Of a stretch of DNA of 33,773 nucleotides, positions 5,441 to 12,818 are shown in pieces. A program made the translations under genes and the position numbers. The notes below the pieces were generated by a model, which was given only the letters and a program-made list of their open reading frames with translations, had not been told where the DNA came from and searched no databases. Within the stretch, counting starts at the first letter, position 1. Every line of letters begins with the position of its first letter. The stretch is from a virus: the IMG/VR virus record IMGVR_UViG_3300022072_000065, positions 1-33,773 of that record; one strand, written 5' to 3'.

Positions 5441-6085
5441 TTAGCGCGCCCCAGCCATGAAGTCTTTCAGCCGATTGCGGAAGAACCACAACCCGAAAGC
5501 AACAAGCAAGAAGCCTCCGACCAGCGCGATGATCTGAGCTTGGCCGTCCAGAGCTGCAACAGCAGTTCCGATGCCAGTCGCGCCAGTCAGTATCTGGGTG
5601 GTAGATGCTTGGGCTGTCTTGGTCGCCGCAACTGATTGACGTGCGCCCTTTGCGCGTCGGATCGCCAAGAGGCGCGATGCAGGATAGGGTGCGATGCTGA
5701 CCTTGTTGCCTTGGTTGCCGCCAAGGACCATGACCATCCCGTTCTCGACACCGGCGAAGAATCCGACATGACCGTGAGCTGGATTTGGAGGGCGCTTAAA
5801 AACAACCACATCGCCGTGTTGTGCTTCGGCAAGGCTTGCGACAGGATCTCCCCAATTGGCGTAGGACCGAGCATTGAGCTTACCAGTGTGAGGAAGACCG
5901 AGCTGGGCAAGGACGGCCCCAACGAAGGATGCGCACCAAGGCGTCTCGTCGTCCTTGACCCATCCGTGCCCGACAGCCTTCGCGAAGCCGACGACAGTTT
6001 CGTTTTGGCGAGCGCCTGGATATTCCTTGAGCCCAAGATAGCCTTCTGCTGCGCTGAAAATTGCTTCATTCATTTCATCCGCCAT
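5441..6085 (-). CDS. Endolysin, TIGR02594-type NlpC/CHAP-like peptidase with C-terminal membrane segment
   Basis: A 214-aa enzyme. DETPWCASFVGAVL has the likely catalytic Cys51, HGDVVVFKRP is near 90-99, GHVGFFAG carries His106, and LGGNQGNKVSIAPYP with Asn124 completes the triad-like set of the TIGR02594 family of cell-wall peptidases. Residues about 183-203 form a hydrophobic segment ending in a basic cap, FFRNRLKDF, so the enzyme may be membrane-tethered through its C-terminus. That is uncommon for endolysins, where anchors are usually N-terminal. The gene overlaps the holin-like gene by 11 bases; an internal ATG at 6073 is an alternative start. Confidence 0.85.
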   Translation of the reverse strand: MADEMNEAIFSAAEGYLGLKEYPGARQNETVVGFAKAVGHGWVKDDETPWCASFVGAVLAQLGLPHTGKLNARSYANWGDPVASLAEAQHGDVVVFKRPPNPAHGHVGFFAGVENGMVMVLGGNQGNKVSIAPYPASRLLAIRRAKGARQSVAATKTAQASTTQILTGATGIGTAVAALDGQAQIIALVGGFLLVAFGLWFFRNRLKDFMAGAR

Positions 6086-6347
6086 TCTGTTTAAAAGTGT
6101 ACGTTATGCCAGCCGCCAGAACGATCCAGAAGATGCGCTCTGCGAAGCGCAAGGCCTGTCCATTGTTCCCTGAGTTCTGCTCGACAGCAGTGATCCGGTC
6201 GTTGTGCTTCTTGATCGCCTCTTCGAAGCTGTCGATCCGCTTGAAGACCGTCACCAGCCTCTCTTCGACGCGTGCCAGCACAACGATCGCTTTGCGGATT
6301 TCCTTGAGCTCGGTCTCGATGCTCGCTAATCTTGTGTCTTCGGTCAT
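6075..6347 (-). CDS. Holin-like protein (coiled coil plus C-terminal membrane segment)
   Basis: A 90-aa protein. The first 65 residues are amphipathic and probably coiled coil (IETELKEIRKAIVVLARVEE, then RIDSFEEAIKKHNDRI). A single hydrophobic segment near 71-86 (RIFWIVLAAGITYTF) is followed by a short basic tail. The layout resembles XhlA-type phage membrane proteins and small holins. It sits just before the endolysin gene and starts within the stop of the heme-oxygenase-like gene (ATGA). Holin function is inferred from position and topology. Confidence 0.7.
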   Translation of the reverse strand: MTEDTRLASIETELKEIRKAIVVLARVEERLVTVFKRIDSFEEAIKKHNDRITAVEQNSGNNGQALRFAERIFWIVLAAGITYTFKQNGG

Positions 6348-6871
6348 TGCCGCCCCTCAGTATTGCGTGCCTCGATCTCATCCATGACTTTGAACAAGAC
6401 CTCGAAGGCTCGTCTTGCACCGTCGGCGATGTGCGGAATCTCCCGCAACTTCTTTACGAACAGCTCTGCTTCTTGGGGCTGGTCGAATTGTATGTGGGCC
6501 GCTGGAAGGTCGACTCCGCGTAAACGCATTGCCTTCTCGATGACCTGTCCGCCGCGCCGGTGAGCGCCGATTGTCAGGTAGGCTCCGCCGAAGATGGCCG
6601 ATATCCCAGTGAGGGTCGCAGCGTAGACTGCTGCCGCCTTCGAGGGATTGGCCACCACCGGCAAGAGCGCCAGAAGGTCGTTGGCGAGCCGGTCGGCACG
6701 CCGAATGTGTGGCGGAAGGTATGGGTCCATGGCGAGCTGGATCGTCATGTGGGCGTGCAACCAGTCTGCCCATTCTTGTGCGGTGATGGAGCCGTCCACC
6801 ATGCGCTTAGCGAGAGGATGGCCCTCCGCCTTGTGGTGCAGATCACGTGTTGCTTCCCAGAGCGGACCCAT
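6344..6871 (-). CDS. Heme-oxygenase-like protein
   Basis: A 175-aa all-helical protein. LWEATRDLHHKAE at 4-16 aligns without gaps to the heme-ligand region of classical heme oxygenases (LKEAT-x-x-x-H-x-x-AE), placing His12 at the proximal ligand. YLTIGAHRRGGQVIEKA at 98-114 matches the distal helix signature G-D-x-S-GGQ, keeping GGQ (107-109) but with one extra residue and without the distal aspartate. The rest (QEAELFVKKLREI, then ARRAFEVLFKVMDEI) fits the family's last helices. Classical members open heme to biliverdin, CO and iron. The altered distal loop leaves it open whether this one is catalytic. TGATG and ATGA overlaps couple it to a fibre gene and to the holin-like gene. Confidence 0.75.
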   Translation of the reverse strand: MGPLWEATRDLHHKAEGHPLAKRMVDGSITAQEWADWLHAHMTIQLAMDPYLPPHIRRADRLANDLLALLPVVANPSKAAAVYAATLTGISAIFGGAYLTIGAHRRGGQVIEKAMRLRGVDLPAAHIQFDQPQEAELFVKKLREIPHIADGARRAFEVLFKVMDEIEARNTEGRQ

Positions 6872-7623
6872 CAGATTACCTCAAATTCTTCGCGTTGATT
6901 GGCGACGTAGTGGAGAGAAACCACGAGCTCGTCACCGGAGTTCACTCGAACATAGAGCATGTCCTGACTCTTCAAGATGGCCTTACCAACCGGAAGGCGG
7001 AACTTTGTTCCAGCAGAAACTTCGAGGCTGTCGACAAGAATCACTTCCTCACTCTCGTCGAAGTTAAGCACCTTGATCGAGACGTTCGCGTTACCTCCAG
7101 CAAATGACATCGCTGTCGTGATGTAACGAGACTCAACTTCACGAACGTTCTGCGGATCGATCTTGTCTTCCACCAGATAAGTCGGAGGCTGGGTGACGTA
7201 AGTCCATCCGCCCAAGACCTTCGCTGATGTTGAGCGGTAGACCCGCTCGAAGAGATTGAGCGGAGGTCTATTTGTTCTAATTTCCCTGCGGAACAAGTCT
7301 GACCCGAACATCGCGTGTCCAGATGATAGCATGGTCCCGTCGGAGTAGATTATCTTGCGGATCGAGCCTTGGCCAGATATTCTCGCCCCTGCCGCTGACA
7401 GATACCCGTCTGCTCTGTTCACGACCAAGAACTGCCCGAGACCTTCGATCTGCTGACCAGCGGCTTCCAGAGAGCCGTCCGCGTAGACCACGTTCGGCGA
7501 TGCTGTCAGCCCCTGAAAGCCGTGACCGGCCGACACGAGTATTCCGTCAGCGTAGATTACGAGCTGCTCGGCCGGACTCGGCGCTCCGAGAGGCGCGTCT
7601 GCGATGGGGCTGAAGCCTAGCAT
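6871..7623 (-). CDS. Tail-fibre-associated protein with YADG repeats
   Basis: A 250-aa protein in two parts. The first 110 residues hold four degenerate repeats of about 23 residues with the pattern YADG-x-L-x-AAG-x-x-I-x-G (VIYADGILVSAGHGFQG, VVYADGSLEAAGQQIEG, VVNRADGYLSAAG, KIIYSDGTMLSSG), probably beta-strand turns. The second part begins NRPPLNLFERVYRST and ends LHYVANQREEFEVI, and is paralogous to the protein encoded at 12408-12818. The start has GGAGG eight bases upstream. It is probably a virion surface or fibre-tip protein. It overlaps the heme-oxygenase-like gene by one base. Confidence 0.7.
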   Translation of the reverse strand: MLGFSPIADAPLGAPSPAEQLVIYADGILVSAGHGFQGLTASPNVVYADGSLEAAGQQIEGLGQFLVVNRADGYLSAAGARISGQGSIRKIIYSDGTMLSSGHAMFGSDLFRREIRTNRPPLNLFERVYRSTSAKVLGGWTYVTQPPTYLVEDKIDPQNVREVESRYITTAMSFAGGNANVSIKVLNFDESEEVILVDSLEVSAGTKFRLPVGKAILKSQDMLYVRVNSGDELVVSLHYVANQREEFEVI

Positions 7624-7626
7624 TGA

Positions 7627-8076
7627 TTATGCCTCCGGTTTGGTCGGCCAAGTGATGCTCCACGGGAAGCCCGCTTGGTCTGTGACGTCGCGCAACGACT
7701 GGCGGTATGCGGCCCACTCTGGAGTCATCGTGTTGTCGCTCAAGGCCATCCAGTCAGTCTGCTGCAGGAGGTAGTCCCGCTGCGATCGGACAGATTGCCC
7801 CTCGTTGTCGGTGCGCTGCGCGATCTCTTCGGGCGTTGCGTCTGTCACGTCCCAGACCTGTGTCCACGCTCCGTCGGTCAGGACAGCCGTTCCCTCGTTG
7901 ACGTTCTTCGTGTAATCCACCTCCGGACGCGGTGTCAGCGTCAGCGGGAATACATCCCAGTCCGCCAGAAGCGCGTCGCTGGGACGCTTCGGGAAGGACG
8001 TGTTCGGGTTGTCACGACGCAGTTGCCCGATTGAGTAATTCTCAGGCTGGCCGTTTGTGATCTTTACGTAGGACAT
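7627..8076 (-). CDS. Tail-fibre assembly chaperone (Phage_tail_APC-like)
   Basis: A 149-aa protein. The C-terminal stretch RSQRDYLLQQTDWMALSDN, WAAYRQSLRDVTDQAGFP and WPTKPE is the hallmark of the phage tail assembly chaperone domain found downstream of many fibre genes. The N-terminal half (VFPLTLTPRPEVDYTKNVNEG, then WTQVWDVTDATPEEIAQR) is also typical. Such proteins help fibres fold and attach and are usually not in the virion. Its position after the propeller genes fits that role. Confidence 0.85.
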   Translation of the reverse strand: MSYVKITNGQPENYSIGQLRRDNPNTSFPKRPSDALLADWDVFPLTLTPRPEVDYTKNVNEGTAVLTDGAWTQVWDVTDATPEEIAQRTDNEGQSVRSQRDYLLQQTDWMALSDNTMTPEWAAYRQSLRDVTDQAGFPWSITWPTKPEA

Positions 8077-8865
8077 TCAAAGCTCCGTTTTTGGTAGGGA
8101 CATAAATTCAGGTTTGGCGATGCTCTCGACACCGAACATCCGCTGTGTAACTTCTGTCGCACAGTGCTCGTATTTTATAGCCATCTGGTCAAGAAAATCT
8201 TCAAGGTCCGCCGCTGTGGGGCGCGCGCCGTTGTTGATGCGCTCGTCGGTCGCGGCGATGTATCCGGTGACTTCCCGCAAGGCGATCTGGATATGAACCC
8301 CGAACTGCTGAAGGTATTCAATCGACGCCTCCTTGCCCCGACCCAACTCTACCAAGTTGCGGTAGAGAAGTTCAAATCCGCGCCGGACGTGAAACTTGTT
8401 CTCGTGGCGCTCGAAGTCTTCCTCGGTCCAGTCTTCAATGCCGTGAGTTGCGACAAGGTTGTCATAGGCGGCGATCAGGACCGCGATGTCTTTGACCGCA
8501 CCGGAGATATGGTTCTCCATCTGCTGTATCTGGAATGCCTTCTGCCGCTGCTTGGCCTCATGCAGTGCCTCGGAACAGTCCGGATCAGGCTCTTTCTCGG
8601 TAAGCTCGACGTAGCTGACTTGCGCTTCGGACAGCGCCGCTTGGCGCTTGGCGATCTCCGCGAGAACCTGACGCACCTGCCGGTGTGGCGCTTGGCCCGT
8701 GAGCATCGTGAGGCTCATCAGGCTGGTGGTCGTCTGGCTGTTGCTGCGCCCGAAGGACTGCGTCTTGGCTACCATCTCAGGGAGGCGCGCAGATGCCAGC
8801 TCAACCGCCTTGGCGGGAGCGAGTGACGCGAAGTTGCTCTGTGTGGTTGTGATTTCGTTGCTCAT
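8077..8865 (-). CDS. Hypothetical helical protein, 262 aa
   Basis: The start MSNEITTTQ at 8865 follows AGGTGG and the stop of the propeller gene (TAAAATG); the upstream extension is part of the propeller gene's end. The protein is almost entirely helical, with long heptad-like stretches (RQVRQVLAEIAKRQAALSEAQ, HEAKQRQKAFQIQQMENHI) and a C-terminal part rich in aromatic and acidic residues. No membrane segment. I do not recognise the family; position suggests a fibre-attachment or chaperone role. The first codons have a degenerate second copy at 10128-10172. Confidence 0.75.
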   Translation of the reverse strand: MSNEITTTQSNFASLAPAKAVELASARLPEMVAKTQSFGRSNSQTTTSLMSLTMLTGQAPHRQVRQVLAEIAKRQAALSEAQVSYVELTEKEPDPDCSEALHEAKQRQKAFQIQQMENHISGAVKDIAVLIAAYDNLVATHGIEDWTEEDFERHENKFHVRRGFELLYRNLVELGRGKEASIEYLQQFGVHIQIALREVTGYIAATDERINNGARPTAADLEDFLDQMAIKYEHCATEVTQRMFGVESIAKPEFMSLPKTEL

Positions 8866-8866
8866 T

Positions 8867-9772
8867 TTATCCACCTGATGTTGCCGATAACTCATATCGC
8901 CCGACCGTTAAGTCTCCGAAATCGAAAGCATTTGCGATCGATGCTATGGTCAAATAGTCCATTGCGTTAGATGCCCCATATCCAGTATATCCGCCACCAT
9001 ATACCCCCCTTGAGCCATCGCTTGTGCCTGCCAATTTTTCTCTTGCCGCCACCAAATTGTTAAATCCAAGTGCATTGCCCAGAGTGGCAATCGTGATGAA
9101 GCGTATACCTCTGGTCACACTAGGTCCACCGCCCGCAAAGACACCTCTTGTGCCGTTTGATGCTGCACCAACGCCTTGTGTCGAATCGTATAGATCACCA
9201 AAATCTGTAGCGCTGCCCGTGGTGGCGATGGTGATGTAGTCCATAACATTGCTCCCGCCACCGCCTCCAGCAAACACCCCCCTTGTTTCGCTACCTACGG
9301 CGCAAAGGTAGTATCTAGCAACAGTCAAACTACCGAAGGGAGTTGCATCACCTTTACTCGCTATGGCGATGTAGTCTATAGTGCTCGATAAGCCGATTCC
9401 ACTAGCAAGCCCGCCAGCAAAAACACCTCTTGAACTGTCCGATGTTGCAGCACCATAGGACCTAGCCAGAGACAAGTTACCAAAGTCTGAAGCATTACTC
9501 GTTACGGCAATGGTGATATATTCTATGGTATTGCTTATAGATGAATCACCAGCAAACACGCCCCTATGGCCGTTTGAAGTTCCCATCGATAAACCTAGAT
9601 TGATTGTGTCGCCGAATGAAGCTGCGTTGCCAGTTGTCGCTATAGTGACGTAGTCAATGGTTCTTGTTCCGGTTCCCGGCGTTCTTCCTCCAGCGAACAC
9701 GCCCCTCGGCCCGAACAATGTGCCGACAACACCACCAGCCCCACCAGCACCTATCGCCTTGCCCCACAACAT
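8867..9772 (-). CDS. Six-repeat kelch-like propeller tail protein (copy 2)
   Basis: About 300 aa. After MLWGKAIGAGG and a Gly-rich linker come six repeats of about 46 residues, each starting RGVFAGG or close, with DYITIATTGNA-type and DFGDLT-type motifs and an ATS-x-GS-like end. Repeats with this core occur in marine phage tail proteins and are predicted to form kelch-like beta-propeller blades; six would close a ring. The start at 9772 is set by a TAATG overlap with the upstream gene, not by the longer frame to 9823. It is a paralogue of 10174-11091, with blades that have diverged more from each other. Receptor or glycan binding is likely by inference. Confidence 0.8.
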   Translation of the reverse strand: MLWGKAIGAGGAGGVVGTLFGPRGVFAGGRTPGTGTRTIDYVTIATTGNAASFGDTINLGLSMGTSNGHRGVFAGDSSISNTIEYITIAVTSNASDFGNLSLARSYGAATSDSSRGVFAGGLASGIGLSSTIDYIAIASKGDATPFGSLTVARYYLCAVGSETRGVFAGGGGGSNVMDYITIATTGSATDFGDLYDSTQGVGAASNGTRGVFAGGGPSVTRGIRFITIATLGNALGFNNLVAAREKLAGTSDGSRGVYGGGYTGYGASNAMDYLTIASIANAFDFGDLTVGRYELSATSGG

Positions 9773-10131
9773 TACGAACCATCCCCGACGAGTGCGCCGT
9801 ACAGCACAGTTGATACTTTCCACAGTGCAATAACCGTAGGAACATCAGTGGCAAGCGTAGGAGCAGCGCCAGCGTTGTTGACCCACGTCATCGTAGGCCA
9901 TGTGACCGCGAACCCAGTACCGTCGTCGATCATGAGCGTGATGCCCTGACCGGCGGAGAACCCGTCGGTGTATGTGGTGGCTCCCGTCAGGGTGTGCGTC
10001 TGCACAGAGCCGTTGTCCGGCTCGAGCGCAACACTCGTGCCGGTGATCGCGTACACGTCCTCGGTGATCGTGCCACTGGTCACGACAGGGCTCGTACGTC
10101 CGAAGTTGGCTAGGTCGCGTGCGTTGGTCAT
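9772..10131 (-). CDS. Short fibre-head protein (copy 2 of duplicated module)
   Basis: A 119-aa protein starting MTNARDLANFG, a motif seen at the N-terminus of many phage tail-fibre proteins. From about residue 25 on (EDVYAITG, GSVQTHTLTGATTYTDG, TLMIDDGTG, VTWPTMTWVNNAGAAP, LWKVST-x-LYGALVGDGS) it is clearly homologous to the last third of the protein at 11091-11993. It has lost the longer N-terminal part of that paralogue and has a different attachment end. Its stop overlaps the next start (TAATG). Its ATG overlaps the stop of the relic frame at 10128 (ATGA). Confidence 0.8.
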   Translation of the reverse strand: MTNARDLANFGRTSPVVTSGTITEDVYAITGTSVALEPDNGSVQTHTLTGATTYTDGFSAGQGITLMIDDGTGFAVTWPTMTWVNNAGAAPTLATDVPTVIALWKVSTVLYGALVGDGS

Positions 10132-10172
10132 GTCGTACTCCGAGGCTGCAGAACTGCGATTTCGTTGTTCAT
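10128..10172 (-). pseudogene. Relic of the 5' end of the 8865 gene (14-codon leader frame)
   Basis: Directly after the stop of the upstream propeller gene the sequence reads GGTGGATAAG and then a 14-codon frame beginning MNNEIAVLQ. The same junction downstream of the other propeller gene reads GGTGGATAAA and then MSNEITTTQ, the true start of the 8865 gene. The short frame ends in a TGA overlapping the next ATG (ATGA), so it may still be translated as a coupling leader. It is best explained as the edge of a tandem duplication. Confidence 0.7.
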
Positions 10173-10173
10173 C

Positions 10174-11091
10174 TTATCCACCTGATGTTGCTGCCAGATC
10201 GCTTCTGCGCAAAGTTAAATCACCGAAGTCGGTGGCATTGCCCAGCGTTGCGATAGTAATGTAGTCAATAGTGGTAAGCCTAATGCTAGTAACCCCCCCA
10301 CCGAACACACCTCTGGGGCCGTCACTTGTTGCGGTTAGTATCTGTCTAGCTTGGGTCAAATCACCAAAGTCAGCGGCGTTACCAGTAGTGGCGATTGTGA
10401 TGTATTGGATAGTATTGGAAACAGCTCCGCCCACAATACCTCCGCCGAACACACCACGGGAACCGTCGCTTGTAGCCCCTTGTCGTTGTGTTGTTTGTAC
10501 CAAATCACCAAAGTCGATAGCGTTGCCTGTGGTAGCGATTGTGATGTAGTCGATGGTGTTGCTGGAAACATTTCCCCCGCCAAAAACACCCCTAGAGCCA
10601 TCACTCGTAGCGGCAAGAAAATACCTACTTGCAGTCAAATCACCAAAATCGTCAGCAAAGCCCAAACTGGCGATGGTGATGTAGTCGATGGTGTTAACAC
10701 CAGCTCCACCCACACTAACAGAACCCCCTGCAAACACGCCGCGAGAGCCGTCGCCCGTACCCGCGAGCATATATCTCGCTAGGGTCAGTTGGCCGGAACT
10801 TACAGCGTTTCCGGTTGTGGCGATTGTGATATACTGAGTAATATTGATAGGCTGACCGACGAAGCCTCCACCGAACACACCCCTAGAGCCATCACTCGTA
10901 GCGGCAAGATCATACGTGGCGTTCACCAAATCACCAAAGTCAGTGGCGTTACCAGTAGTGGGGATGGTGATGTAGTCAATGACGTTAGGAACTGGATTGT
11001 CGTAACCCCCGCCAAACACACCTCTCGGCCCGAATAGCACAGGTGCTCCGCCAAGCGTCCCGCCAGCACCGATAAGACCACGCTTCAGCAT
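10174..11091 (-). CDS. Six-repeat kelch-like propeller tail protein (copy 1)
   Basis: About 305 aa. Begins MLKRGLIGAGG, a Gly-rich linker and LFGPRGVFGGG, then six well-conserved repeats of 45-50 residues with the core NTIDYITIATTGNA-x-DFGDL and ends such as AATSDGS. The blades are more alike than in copy 2, so this copy may be under stronger homogenisation. The start at 11091 is fixed by the TAATG overlap with the fibre-head gene. Probably a receptor-binding propeller at the end of a fibre or tail tip. Confidence 0.8.
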   Translation of the reverse strand: MLKRGLIGAGGTLGGAPVLFGPRGVFGGGYDNPVPNVIDYITIPTTGNATDFGDLVNATYDLAATSDGSRGVFGGGFVGQPINITQYITIATTGNAVSSGQLTLARYMLAGTGDGSRGVFAGGSVSVGGAGVNTIDYITIASLGFADDFGDLTASRYFLAATSDGSRGVFGGGNVSSNTIDYITIATTGNAIDFGDLVQTTQRQGATSDGSRGVFGGGIVGGAVSNTIQYITIATTGNAADFGDLTQARQILTATSDGPRGVFGGGVTSIRLTTIDYITIATLGNATDFGDLTLRRSDLAATSGG

Positions 11092-11993
11092 TACGAACCA
11101 TCCCCGACGAGTGCGCCGTAGAGTGTTGTGCTTACCTTCCACAGCTGGACAGTCGTGTATCCGGTGGTCGCCAAGTCGGGCGCGGCACCTGCGTTATTGA
11201 TCCACGTCATGGTGGGCCACGTGACCGCCTGCCCTGCTCCGTCGTCGACCATCAGCGTGATAGCTTCACCGTCCGAGAGGGAATCCGTATATGTGGTGGC
11301 ACCAGACAGCGTGTGGGTCTGCACGGTTCCGTTGGACGGATCAAGTGCGGGGGTCGTGCCAGTCAGTGCGAACACCTGCTCGACGATGGAGGCTCCGAAG
11401 GTGGCGTCTCCCGACACGGTGGTGGTCGACGAGAACGTCACCCCACCACTGAACGTGCCGCCAGACGCAGGGACATACTCGACATCAACACCGATTGTTG
11501 TCCACGCAATGATCTCAACAAGATCGCCAGCCGAGGCTCCTGTGCTCAAGACTACAGATGTTCCGTCAGTGGCCGTGTAATCCGCAGTGCCGAGCTTAGA
11601 ACCATTCAAGAAGACGTCGACGTAGCCTATCGTGTAAACCGCAGAGAATGTGGTTTGACCACCACTCGCGGTGAAGTTCAGCTTCGTGTAAGCCACACCG
11701 CGCAACAAGTCTTCAGCGGCTGCGGTGACGAATACCTTGGCCGCTCCGGCGAGCGTGATCAAAGAATCAGCGTTGCTGCTCTCGTCGACTGTCCGAGTCA
11801 GTGTTCCAGCTGAGTAGACCCCAGAGCCTATCTCCCACTGACTTTCTTCTTCGATGACGTAACGAACGGTGTCGCCGTCGGAGACCCCAGCATCAGCAAA
11901 AGACTGATAACCCTCCAACGCTGCACCGAGTGAAAGCGTCCCAGTCCCAGTGGTCGCTGTCTCGACATACGCTCTGTTTACGAGGACGACCAT
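11091..11993 (-). CDS. Fibre-head protein (copy 1, full length)
   Basis: A 300-aa protein. The N-terminus MVVLVNRAYVETATTGTG, then VIEEESQWEIGSGVYSAGTLTR, is a common phage fibre attachment domain. A middle domain contains TFSAVYTIGYVDVFLNGSKL. The last 95 residues are shared with the 119-aa paralogue at 9772-10131. GGGAG precedes the ATG. Coupling by TAATG to a propeller gene suggests the two proteins assemble together, this one as the base and the propeller as the tip. Confidence 0.8.
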   Translation of the reverse strand: MVVLVNRAYVETATTGTGTLSLGAALEGYQSFADAGVSDGDTVRYVIEEESQWEIGSGVYSAGTLTRTVDESSNADSLITLAGAAKVFVTAAAEDLLRGVAYTKLNFTASGGQTTFSAVYTIGYVDVFLNGSKLGTADYTATDGTSVVLSTGASAGDLVEIIAWTTIGVDVEYVPASGGTFSGGVTFSSTTTVSGDATFGASIVEQVFALTGTTPALDPSNGTVQTHTLSGATTYTDSLSDGEAITLMVDDGAGQAVTWPTMTWINNAGAAPDLATTGYTTVQLWKVSTTLYGALVGDGS

Positions 11994-11996
11994 GAA

Positions 11997-12398
11997 TTAT
12001 GCTCCCGTCGCTGGTTGCGAGTAAGTCATCGTAGAAATAACCATCAGGTCTCCGGAAGACATCTCAAGCTGACTCAACTCAAAACTCCCCCCGCCGCCGA
12101 CCAGCGTGACATCACCAGAAATGATCACTGTGCCGCCGCTGTTCTTAACAGAGAACCCGTCACAGACCCCCGTGGCGGTCACGGTTCCAGATGCGACAAC
12201 AGGCACCCCAAGAGTCGGGTTAGCGGTTGTCGAGGCGTCAGTTGACCCTGCCGCAGCCGGAGGGAAAACGTCTGCAACTAGGGTGAGAGCTACCAGAACC
12301 GTTGCGCCTTCCTTAAACTCGATAGAGCCGCCGTCGAATAGCGCCGCGACAGCGTCGACTGAGGTATTCAGTGGGTTGTTCGCTAGAGTGATAGCCAT
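11997..12398 (-). CDS. Small virion-associated protein, 133 aa
   Basis: Starts MAITLANNPLNTSVDAVAALFDGG, a beginning I associate with a widespread small phage structural protein family. It is beta-rich and Gly/Ser/Thr-rich (SGTVTATGVCDGFSVKNSGG, GDVTLVGGGGSFELSQ), consistent with a jelly-roll-like decoration or fibre protein. AGGAG is six bases upstream. Function is unknown; location among fibre genes suggests a surface protein. Confidence 0.7.
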   Translation of the reverse strand: MAITLANNPLNTSVDAVAALFDGGSIEFKEGATVLVALTLVADVFPPAAAGSTDASTTANPTLGVPVVASGTVTATGVCDGFSVKNSGGTVIISGDVTLVGGGGSFELSQLEMSSGDLMVISTMTYSQPATGA

Positions 12399-12407
12399 GA
12401 TTAGCTC

Positions 12408-12818
12408 CTACAAGATTGTGAATTGTTCGCGCTGGTTTAGCACGAAACTGAGATGCGCGATGCCACTAGCCGAGGCGGAGCCTCTCACTTGCAGTCGGTC
12501 ACCAGTCATCAGGATATGTTTGTCCAGGTCCAGTTTTATGAAGCCAGACGCACTGATATCTTCGCCAGACGTCACTGTGTACGCCACATCGAGAGGGTCA
12601 AGAACCCTGATGTCTGCCGTGATGGCAAGCGCGGTCGCGTTAGACAGAAGCAAGTTGCTGATGATGGCCGCTGTGTTGATCGTCTTCTCTGGAGAAAGTC
12701 CGGTTGCTGGGATGACGTAATCGGGCACGTCGTAAATTGTCGTCCAGTTTTCGTCGAACGATATCCGGACAACTTCGAAAAGATTGAGTGGCGGACGCGG
12801 AGTGGTAATAGTAGACAT
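12408..12818 (-). CDS. Small fibre-associated protein, paralogue of the 6871 gene C-terminus
   Basis: A 136-aa protein whose first part RPPLNLFEVVRISFD and last part LSFVLNQREQFTIL match the C-terminal domain of the protein at 6871-7623. The middle has alternating beta-like segments (ALAITADIRVLDPLDVAYTV, then GFIKLDLDKHILMTGDRLQV). AGGAGG lies four bases before the ATG, overlapping the end of the large fibre gene. Its role is not known; a conserved attachment or capping domain is likely since it is used twice in one phage. Confidence 0.7.
   Translation of the reverse strand: MSTITTPRPPLNLFEVVRISFDENWTTIYDVPDYVIPATGLSPEKTINTAAIISNLLLSNATALAITADIRVLDPLDVAYTVTSGEDISASGFIKLDLDKHILMTGDRLQVRGSASASGIAHLSFVLNQREQFTIL

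Noticed and set aside
8867-11091. CRISPR-like or tandem DNA repeats
   Set aside because: The periodicity is at protein level (about 46 residues), with diverged DNA and no constant repeat/spacer pattern. They are propeller blades.
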